Assembly (NCBI GenBank): GCA_003868215.1
Contig: QWDQ01000007.1
Coordinates: 657,414-721,413 of the forward strand
DNA: 64,000 bases
Source: Pseudophaeomoniella oleicola
Lineage: Eukaryota; Ascomycota; Eurotiomycetes; Phaeomoniellales; Phaeomoniellaceae
Direction of reading: 5' to 3'
Shown here: one piece after another, positions 55,699 to 64,000 of the stretch
Layout of the letters: every line of letters begins with the position of its first letter
Position numbering within the stretch: position 1 is the stretch's first letter
Made by a program: the position numbers and the translations under genes
Notes under the pieces: model-generated
Seen by the model: only the letters and a program-made list of their open reading frames with translations
Databases searched by the model: none
Told to the model about the DNA's origin: nothing

Positions 55699-58389
55699 AT
55701 GGTCAACTTCACCGTCGACGAGATCCGGGGTCTGATGGATCACCCGGACAATATCCGTAACATGTCCGTCATTGCCCACGGTAAGTCGCATCTCTACATT
55801 GCGGATTGTTTTCGCGATTGCTGACAAACCCACCAATAGTCGATCACGGAAAGTCCACCTTGACCGATTCCCTCGTCCAGCGCGCTGGTATCATCTCAGC
55901 AGCCAAGGCTGGTGAGGCTCGTTTCACGGATACTCGTCAGGATGAGCAGGATCGTGGTATCACTATCAAATCGACCGCCATCTCCCTGTATGCTCATCTT
56001 CAGGATGAGGAGGATATCAAGGATATCAAGCAGAAGGTCGACGGTAACGAGTTTTTGATCAACTTGATCGACTCCCCAGGTCACGTTGACTTCTCATCTG
56101 AGGTGACTGCCGCCCTTCGTGTTACCGACGGTGCTCTCGTCGTCGTCGACTGTATCGAAGGTGTCTGTGTCCAGACTGAGACTGTCCTCCGTCAAGCTCT
56201 GAGTGAGCGTATCAAGCCTGTCGTCATTATCAATAAAGTCGACCGTGCTCTGCTTGAATTGCAAGTCGAGAAAGAAGACCTGTTCCAATCTTTCTCTCGT
56301 ACCATCGAATCAGTCAACGTCATCATCTCGACCTACTTCGACAAGGCTCTCGGTGAGACCCAGGTTTACCCAGAAAAGGGCACCGTCGCCTTCGGTTCTG
56401 GTCTTCACGGCTGGGCCTTCACTATCAGGCAATTTGCTGTCAAGTATGCCAAGAAATTTGGTGTTGACCGTAACAAGATGATGGAACGTCTATGGGTATG
56501 TTGGTGAAATCTCGCATGAAAACACCCCGCTAACCACGGACAGGGCGACAACTTCTTTAACCCAAAGACTAAGAAGTGGACGAAGAACTCCGAGTATGAG
56601 GGCAAGTCTTTGGAGCGTGCTTTCAACCAGTTCATCCTTACCCCGATCTTCCAGATTTTCAACGCTGTTAAGACCGCCAAGAGGGAAGATATCCAAAAAC
56701 TCGTCGAGAAGCTTGAGATCAAGCTTACTGCCGAGGAGAAGGAACTCGAGGGCAAGCAGATGCTCAAGACCATCATGCGCAAGTTCTTGCCTGCTGCTGA
56801 TGCTCTCTTGGAGATGGTGGTTCTCCACCTACCATCTCCAGCTACTGCTCAGAAGTACCGTGCCGAGACTCTTTACGAAGGTCCCCCAGATGATGAGGCT
56901 TGCGTCGCTATCCGTGACTGTGATTCTAAGGGTCCACTCATGTTGTACGTGTCCAAGATGGTGCCGACCTCTGATAAGGGTCGTTTCTACGCTTTCGGCC
57001 GTGTTTTCTCTGGTACAGTCCGCTCTGGTCTCAAGGTCCGCATCCAAGGTCCCAACTACACTCCAGGCAAGAAGGACGACCTCTACATCAAGGCTATCCA
57101 ACGTACCATTCTTATGATGGGTCGCTTCATTGAGCCTCTCGAAGACTGCCCTGCTGGTAACATTGTTGGTCTCGTCGGTATTGACCAGTTCTTGCTCAAG
57201 TCCGGTACCCTCACCACCAGTGACACTGCCCACAACTTGAAGGTTATGAAATTCTCCGTTTCACCTGTCGTGCAACGTTCCGTCGAAGTCAAGAACGCCA
57301 ACGACCTTCCCAAGCTTGTCGAAGGTCTCAAGCGTCTTTCCAAGTCTGACCCTTGTGTTTTGACTTACATCTCACCCTCTGGTGAGCACGTTGTCGCAGG
57401 TGCTGGTGAGTTGCACTTGGAAATCTGCTTGAAGGATCTCGAAGAAGACCACGCTGGTGTGCCGCTCCGCATCTCTGATCCTATCGTCCAATACCGTGAA
57501 ACTGTCGGTGCAGAATCGAGTATGCAAGCTCTGTCTAAGTCTCCCAACAAGCACAACCGTCTGTATGTTATTGCTTCGCCTTTGGGTGAGGAAGTGTCCA
57601 AGGATATCGAAGAGGGAAAGATCAGTCCCAAGGATGATTTCAAGGCTCGTGCTAGAGTCTTGGCCGATGAGCACGGCTGGGATGTTACTGATGCCAGAAA
57701 GATCTGGTGTTTTGGACCTGAAACCACCGGTGCCAACTTGCTGATTGACCAAACTAAGGCTGTACAATACCTGAACGAAATCAAGGATTCCTTTGTTTCC
57801 GGTTTCCAGTGGGCTACCAAGGAAGGTCCCATTGCCGAAGAGCCAATGAGATCCGTCCGATTCAATATCATGGATGTTACTCTGCACGCTGATGCCATCC
57901 ATCGTGGTGGTGGTCAAATCATCCCAACTGCCAGACGTGTGCTCTACGCTGCCACCCTGCTCGCCGAGCCTGCCCTGCTTGAGCCTGTCTACTTGGTCGA
58001 AATCCAAGTGCCAGAGCAAGCTATGGGTGGTATCTATGGTGTCCTTACTCGCAAGCGTGGTCACGTCTTCTCTGAGGAGCAACGTCCAGGTACTCCATTA
58101 TTCACTGTCAAGGCTTACTTGCCCGTCAACGAGTCTTTCGGTTTCCAGGCCGATCTCCGTGCCGGCACTGGTGGCCAGGCCTTCCCTCAATTGGTGTTCG
58201 ACCACTGGCAGATCTTGCCTGGTGGTGCAGTCACCGACCCAGCCACCAAGCCAGGCCAGGTCGTTACCGAGACCAGAAAGCGCAAGGGTGTCAAGGAACA
58301 AATTCCCTCATACACAGAAGTAAGTATTTTCCATGACTGTTATACTGATTATGTGCTAACAATAATTGCAGTACTACGACAAGCTATAA
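55699..58389 (+). CDS. eEF2: Translation elongation factor 2 (eEF2)
   Basis: GTPase that moves the ribosome by one codon. Predicted CDS join(55699..55780, 55840..56495, 56544..58319, 58372..58389), 843 residues, the family length. Intron 1 (59 nt) splits the P-loop (SVIAH joined to [12 protein letters not shown]). Other marks: the [12 protein letters not shown] switch, [23 protein letters not shown] and the diphthamide loop [15 protein letters not shown], whose His is the modified residue. Intron 2 is 48 nt and intron 3 is 52 nt. The last exon codes only for YYDKL and the stop, the universal eEF2 C-terminus. Codon use is strongly biased to C/T-ending codons (GTC, GCC, AAG), as expected for very high expression. 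Confidence 0.98.
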
Positions 58390-59041
58390 GCGGGTTCGCA
58401 CGCCAAAAGCAAAATTGCCTGCATATCAACATTTTCAGTGTATCGAGGTAAGCATGGCGAGACTATGCAGGCTGCTATCACCGCAGCTGTGCAAAAACAA
58501 TAGCCCGCTACAAATTGGTCATCAAGGTAGATGCTCCCGGAAGATGCAGAAGTTCAAGGTTCATGGTACACTTGCTCAAGAATTTCCAAAAGCTGGTGCC
58601 GGTATTGGCCTTTTCGTTCATAGCCAGTGTCCCTTGAATTTAGAGTAGTTTGAGAATAGATCCAGGTTTGCGTCCATGTATATTTGCAAATCCTTCATTT
58701 TGTGCTCTTTCCTGAAGTCTTCTTTATCCGTGAACTTGATGTTAGCTTTCCTCTGAAGTGATGCCGCAGGGCTGAGACATGTTCTGCAGGAATTTATGAT
58801 TGCACCGAATCAACGCAAATTATTTGTGTAATGCGGAGATGTCCATGCATGTTTCGATACATCACTGCAATACCTATTATTGTCTCGAACCGCGATTCAT
58901 AGACGCCAACTTCATTCAGCTATAACTGTCGTCAGTACTTACATCCAACAGGCTGCGTGATTGAAAAGCAGACATTGTGACTGTATAGCGACACAGCAGT
59001 CTGTTTCAAAATCCTTGTGACGAGGATGTATATAGGCGATC
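58390..59041. other. Intergenic, eEF2 to RNA-binding protein gene
   Basis: No gene seen. The eEF2 3' UTR and the promoter of the next gene lie here. Short frames have no family signal. Confidence 0.5.
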
Positions 59042-61271
59042 ATGCATCTTGCGCCTGAGAAAAGTGATGAGGTGAAAGCCTGGGTAGTGAGGAAATTGGA
59101 AGACATGTGCGTCAGTCGAATCTGTTTAACACCTGAACAATGCTAATGGTTATCTGATCAACAGTTCAGATGCCGATTCAGATGTTCTTGCTGATTATGT
59201 TCTCGCTTTGCTTACATCCGACGAACCTGACGAGAGCATTCGAAAGAGCTGTGTGGAGAACCTGGAGGATTTCTTGAAAGATCGTGAGTGCACAAAATTG
59301 GCTTGCAGACGAGCAAGTGACTGATTGATGCCATATCCAGATACCAAGGCATTTGTAGACGAGATCTTCGCGAGATTTGGACCTGCCTCAGCAAGACCTG
59401 CGCCTGTCTTACCTGCTAAACCATCAGTTTGGCCATCAGCGCAGGCTTTACAAGATGTCTCTCCTTTCGTTACCGGTGGAAATCCATTCGTTCATAATGG
59501 CAAATTCGGCAACGATATAGGGAGCTCTAGTGCTGGGCGCAAGAGAGGGTTCGCTGAGCAGAACGGTTCATTACAAGATCAATACTATCCTACGCAAGGC
59601 AGACCTGCTAAGGCTGTGAAGTCACGGCGTAAAGGAGCCAAGGCGCAGCGGCAGAATGGGCAGAGGCTTTTCGACCCCTTTTCAATACCTCATCTTTCGA
59701 ACATGGAGATCTCAGGACAAGGGACGACACCCACTTTCCCTATGTTCGATCCTACCGATCCGCTAAGTACCATGGCATTTCAGACTATGATGCAGGCGTT
59801 TGGAATGGTAGGTACAAGACAGAGGTGTCACGATTATGACACCAAAGGCTTCTGTGCCAGAGGAGGTTCATGTCCGTTCCAGCATGGTGAGGTCACCGTT
59901 GAATATGACCCTACAAATGCTATTGTGGGTTCAACAACTCAGGTAGACAAACGCAAGTCGCGACGTCGGGATATTCCACGATCCAAGAGAGCCGATTTCT
60001 CAGATCCGAGTCCAAATTTCGACAAGTCAATCACGACCATAGTCGTTGAACAGATCCCGGAAGAGAATTTTGAGGAATCACGGGTGCGCGAATTTTTCAC
60101 TCAGTATGGCAAGGTCGTGGATGTGACCCTGAAAGCATATAAACATCTTGCGCTCGTTAAATATGAGTCCTACGAAGCCGCAAGACGGGCCTACGACAGT
60201 CCAAAAGTAATATTCGATAATCGATTTGTCAAAGTTTATTGGTATAGGCCTACCAAAGATGGGAGGAGATCTAATCCCCCCAAAAGTCTTGACGAGAGCG
60301 GTCGAACCGATGCTGACGACATGAGTATCGACCCTGAAGTGTTCGCTCGACAACAAGAAGCTGCGCAGAAGGCATACGAGGAGAGGCGAGCAAAATTAGA
60401 GGCAAATGCTGATGCGCGAAGAAACCTTAGGGCTCAGCAACAAGAGCTTCTGGCGAGACATGAAGCGGAGAGGAAGGAACTATTAGCTCGAATAACGAAA
60501 GCCGAGGCCAGAAAAGTTGGCAGTAGCGGTAATACGAGCGCCGACCAAAAAGATATAGCAGCCGCAACAACCGCTATGGATGCCAAAGCAGCGGAGAAAG
60601 ATAAGGTACAGAAGGCTTTACGTGAACAACTGGCCCTTCTGGAAGCTGAAGCAAAATTTCTCGGTATCGATCCCGATGCTCCGCCGACACCGCAACAGTA
60701 CATGACGAGCCAATACCATCCTGGTGGCAGAGGAGGTTACAGAGGTCGTGGATCATATCGTGGCCGTGGCCGTGGCGCTGCCTTTGGGTCGCGGTCTCAC
60801 TCGACTGGAGCCGTTCTGAGATTGGATAATCGCCCAAAGCGGATTGCAATTTCCCTTCCGGAAGGTACGGTATTCGACAGAGTCAAAGATGAAGCCCTCC
60901 GTCAGCATCTACTGAGCATCAGTGAGTTTGTGAGCATTGATCAAGACCCTGACAAGCCGCAAGCCCAAGGCGTGATCATTACCTACGCTGAACGTTACCA
61001 AGCTGAGATCTTGATTGATCGAGGACGTGACGTCCCAGGCATTGGAGAAGTCGAAATGAAGTGGATTCCAGGATCATCCCCTGTACAGCACTCAGGTCAG
61101 GGCTCCGCTGTTACTGGTGGTCATAGGGGTAACGAAGATGAGGTGATGAGTGATGCAGATTCGGAGGTCCAATTTGAGATTACTCATGACCATGACAATA
61201 GTCACGCCTATCAATCGGCTGAAGTTGACTACGACGTGGCATCGGAGGACGAATATGACAGGATCACATGA
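59042..61271 (+). CDS. RNA-binding protein with PWI-like, CCCH and RRM domains (RBM26/27, Rmn1 type)
   Basis: Predicted CDS join(59042..59106, 59165..59283, 59341..61271), 704 residues. The first two exons encode a PWI-like fold (EVKAWVVRKLEDISDADSDVLADYVLALL, residues 10-38, then FLKDHTKAFVDEIF). A CCCH finger with C-x8-C-x5-C-x3-H spacing is at RCHDYDTKGFCARGG onward. An RRM follows (TTIVVEQIPEENFEE to FVKVYWYRP). Then comes a long Ala/Glu/Arg coiled coil, an RGG box (GGRGGYRGRG) and a second RRM-like domain near the C-terminus (RIAISLPEGTVFDRV to EMKWIPG). The order matches RBM26/27 and S. pombe Rmn1, partners of Mtl1/Red1 in nuclear RNA decay. Introns of 58 and 57 nt have clear GTGCGT and GTGAGT donors. 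Confidence 0.9.
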
Positions 61272-61709
61272 GCTATGAAAGAGTGTAGATATCTCTTAGG
61301 GAGTAATACTCCTAGGCAGATCAAACAGCGCCAGGTTCTGCAGAGAAAAGTCGTCAGATGGGAGACAAGAATGACTCATCAAATTGAGGACGAGAGTGAG
61401 TTAGAAATAATGACTATTCATTTTAAAGGCCTACAAGTCGGCTGTTATCACCAGTCAACTTCGTCTCCATGGAGTATCATGAACATACCTTCGTGGAGAG
61501 TAAACAACGACCTTAACACATACAATAAATTAGTAGTCGGTCAGACCCTGAAATGACATCAATCCTCGGATTTGACCGTGTCGCAAATTCATGATCACCG
61601 TCAGCGTCAGCGACTGTGACTTCCCCAAATTATGACAGGACCAACCTCAAGATGACGCCGTCGAACTTGATTCCATAGACTCACCTGCCACTCCGGATCT
61701 GTGCGCAGG
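61272..61709. other. Intergenic, RNA-binding protein gene to F-box gene
   Basis: 438 bp without a gene. An open plus-strand frame follows the stop of the RNA-binding protein but has no family signal and is probably 3' UTR. Confidence 0.45.
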
Positions 61710-63701
61710 ATGCCAACCACGCTGACAGATCTCCCACCGGAATTGGTACAACACATCGCTAGCTACCTCCCGGCCGCCTCCTCGATCACATCACTCGACC
61801 TCACTTGTAAATCTTTACATGCCTCTATATCTAGTGACGATTACAGACTGTTTCGCGGATTTGCTCTCACACATTTCCCGTCGATAACCTTCCCTGCCTT
61901 ATGGCGCGATGCAACCCGCGCCCTGACCACGAGATCAAGAGCTTGGGATCGCAAGGCGTTGGTTGGAAGGGTGCTTCACCCTGAATATCAGGTTGGACTA
62001 GCAGGAAATAACCCTCGTGGTGGTCCACCGAGACAAAAGATAGGTTATGCACCGGCCATTGACAGCTACGAGGAGTGGACCGGCGGAACATGGAGTGATC
62101 GGAAGGAGATTGTCGCCTGGGGAGCGGGCCCGAAGGTCATCCTCAGGAGGAGAGCGAGGGCGCAAAGTCAGAAGCCATCAGAAGGAGAAAGGGCTCATCC
62201 AGGGATCACCGGTGTCCCAGTAGATACTACTTGGTCCACCTGGGACAAGCGGAACGATGAGACAGCACATGAAGATATACTGGATCTGCGACTTCTTCGA
62301 CCAGACCAACGACAGGGAGATGACGAGCAGTTTATTGTCAGGCGCGCGAACAGCGAGGTGACCAAAGTAAGTTTCAATGCCGACGAAGGAAAATTCTCCC
62401 AGCAAGCATCATTCGAGATGGGATACAACGCAAGTGAAGCGATGGACTTGAGCCCTGCTTCAAACCCTCTCCTGGCTGTTTGCCACGTGGACTCTATAAG
62501 TCTCTTCCCAGGATGTTCACAGCAAGAGAATGTCCCTGCAAGTCTTAAAATACCAAGGGGTCAAGGATCTCACGAACTAGGCCGAGGGCGAAGTCTGAAA
62601 TTCCTTAGCCCAACTCGGTTCGTCCTGGCTGAACAGGTTCTGCAGAATCACAGAGGGCCTATCTCTCCAATCAAAGTCTTTCAAATCGGTGATGGCCGTG
62701 GAGTAGAGACTTCATGTACGGAGCTGAGCTCGAACGCGTCAGTCAAACGGATGTCGAGAATGGTTCCCACGAGCATAGCTCCCCTTACGTCGACCTCCGA
62801 CCAGATGTTTCTGGCTGGGTGGTCGGATGGTATTGTTCGATTACATGATGCGCGTGCGCCCCACTCTGTTACAGAGTATGTCGATACCGTGGACGATGGC
62901 ATGATAGCTTCTGTTATGTCCATCGCCAAGGAAAGCTTCATCGCTGGTGGCCACCAAAACGCATGCTTAAAACTATTCGACCTAAGAATGCCAGGATCGA
63001 GACCTTATTCATACCTCAATGCTCGAAAAAGACCGACCAATGCTCAGGATCTATCGGTTGTGCACGATATGAAGCCTGCATCTCTTAAGCGAAGCCAGCC
63101 ACGATCCTTAGTAAGAGACATGAACATCCTTTTAGCCATTCGCATGAACCCCCAAACCCGAACCTATGAGCCTCATCTCCGTCCAAATGCCAGATTTGAC
63201 CGTCGGCAACGCTACGGCGGGTCGATCTATTCACTCTCCTCCCCTTCCCCATCTTCACGCACCATCTATGCGGGCATAGAAAACCACGTGATACAACTCG
63301 ACCTCGCCTCTACAGACGACATCATAAACCACCGCCTCGATCACGACTGGGATCTCGCCCTGACTAATCCCTCAACCCAATCCTCCGCCCACAACACTAG
63401 CCGCAACGACGACAACACTATCATCCAGCTCTCCGGCTATAACCGCCCCCCTCCACCTGCCCCGCACGCCGACCAATTCATCAGCGAAACCAAAGTCGAA
63501 CTCCGAGAACAGCTACCCCTGAACGTTGCGCTGGATCGCAAAAACGCTGCGGCTTTCGGGTGTCATGTCGAGCGTGAGACGATGGAACCTGACCCTTGGG
63601 ATCGTAGGTGGAAGGTTTTTGAGAATTGGAGGACATCTTCTTCTTCTTCTTCTAATACTACAACTACTTCTACTTCTTCGAGGACGGGTGGACGGCGGTG
63701 A
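61710..63701 (+). CDS. F-box protein with WD40-like repeats
   Basis: Intronless frame of 663 residues from the first ATG (MPTTLTDLPPEL); the open frame starts 3 codons earlier at a GTG. The N-terminal F-box is clear: LTDLPPELVQHIASYLPA, then LDLTCKSLH. Such proteins join substrates to an SCF ubiquitin ligase through Skp1. The middle has WD40-like blades, best seen at LAGWSDGIVRLHDAR and AGGHQNACLKLFDLR. The order F-box then WD fits a substrate receptor, but the target is unknown. The last 150 residues are Ser/Pro-rich, use many C-ending codons and end in a run of Ser and Thr followed by GGRR. Confidence 0.85.
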   Translation: MPTTLTDLPPELVQHIASYLPAASSITSLDLTCKSLHASISSDDYRLFRGFALTHFPSITFPALWRDATRALTTRSRAWDRKALVGRVLHPEYQVGLAGNNPRGGPPRQKIGYAPAIDSYEEWTGGTWSDRKEIVAWGAGPKVILRRRARAQSQKPSEGERAHPGITGVPVDTTWSTWDKRNDETAHEDILDLRLLRPDQRQGDDEQFIVRRANSEVTKVSFNADEGKFSQQASFEMGYNASEAMDLSPASNPLLAVCHVDSISLFPGCSQQENVPASLKIPRGQGSHELGRGRSLKFLSPTRFVLAEQVLQNHRGPISPIKVFQIGDGRGVETSCTELSSNASVKRMSRMVPTSIAPLTSTSDQMFLAGWSDGIVRLHDARAPHSVTEYVDTVDDGMIASVMSIAKESFIAGGHQNACLKLFDLRMPGSRPYSYLNARKRPTNAQDLSVVHDMKPASLKRSQPRSLVRDMNILLAIRMNPQTRTYEPHLRPNARFDRRQRYGGSIYSLSSPSPSSRTIYAGIENHVIQLDLASTDDIINHRLDHDWDLALTNPSTQSSAHNTSRNDDNTIIQLSGYNRPPPPAPHADQFISETKVELREQLPLNVALDRKNAAAFGCHVERETMEPDPWDRRWKVFENWRTSSSSSSNTTTTSTSSRTGGRR

Positions 63702-64000
63702 TTTGATTTTGATATTGATGGACGATGGACGATGGATCAATCTCACTCAAGGGTGCTTGATAGAAAAATGAAAGAGAGTGAGTGAGACAGACCAAAAGGG
63801 AGAGATGGGATTCAAAGATTTTTTTTATCATTGAGTCAGAGAGATGACCAAGAAAGAAAAATATGGGGGGGATATTGGGGGGGGGGGGGGGGAATGGAGA
63901 AACATCAAAGGCTATTAACGATCGATCGTCCTAGCCCTTGTGACTGACAGACAGGACAGGACAGGACAGGACAGATAGATAGATGGATGGATATAATAAG
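63702..64000. other. 3' flank of the F-box gene with simple repeats
   Basis: Purine-rich strand. A run of 16 G at 63877-63892, a run of 7 G just before it (63865-63871), a palindrome ACGATCGATCGT at 63918-63929, and a pentamer repeat ACAGG at about 63951-63974 followed by GATA/GATG units. No gene seen. Confidence 0.6.
63951..63980. repeat. ACAGG pentamer microsatellite, then GATA units
   Basis: Four ACAGG units and a partial fifth, then GATAGATAGATGGATGGAT. Simple sequence; useful as a marker and a likely site of length variation. Confidence 0.7.

Overview
The window is 64 kb of a filamentous ascomycete (Pezizomycotina) nuclear genome. The evidence is the many short phase-compatible introns (about 48 to 70 nt, GTRNGT donors, CTRAC-type branch points), the gene set (GH51 arabinofuranosidase, P450, PSP1-domain protein, Dck1-type DOCK protein, Ras-like GTPase fused to a RasGEF, OTT_1508-like deaminase) and the intergenic TACGTA and CCTAGG palindromes. 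The class cannot be settled by reading. I support 22 protein-coding genes, 15 of them spliced. I see no rRNA, tRNA, transposon or CRISPR array.

Layout. 1-13.6 kb: the 3' part of a coiled-coil gene (+), ribosomal protein eL8 (-), a PSP1-domain gene (-), then a gene-poor island of 3.5 kb, then NFU1 (-) head to head with a HIT zinc-finger gene (+), and an orphan gene (-). 13.7-17.4 kb: a second gene-poor island. 17.4-36.4 kb: a plus-strand run of Ras-like GTPase/RasGEF, adrenodoxin reductase ARH1, a cytochrome P450, a 2095-residue DOCK protein and a secreted GH51 enzyme. 37.4-41.3 kb: a two-TM orphan (+), an NSRP1/CCDC55 splicing factor (-) and an SMP-30 lactonase (+). 41.5-50.8 kb: an accessory-looking block with a dynamin-like GTPase (-) divergent from a predicted zinc deaminase (+), a spliced orphan (-) and a membrane-anchored alpha/beta hydrolase (-). 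51.1-63.7 kb: housekeeping plus-strand genes BMS1, eEF2, an RBM26/Rmn1-type RNA-binding protein and an F-box/WD protein.

Themes. Translation and ribosome biogenesis (eL8, BMS1, eEF2, HIT-finger protein), RNA processing (NSRP1, Rmn1 type), mitochondrial Fe-S biogenesis (NFU1, ARH1) and small-GTPase control (RasGEF, DOCK) are mixed, as usual for fungal chromosomes without operons. Two points deserve most attention. One is the divergent dynamin-like GTPase/deaminase pair at 41.5-46.6 kb, in which each gene has a short last intron that decides its C-terminus. The other is the palindrome family centred on TACTACGTAGTA, found only between genes and concentrated in the two gene-poor islands. Exon borders were set by hand from splice signals and reading phase, so they are predictions.
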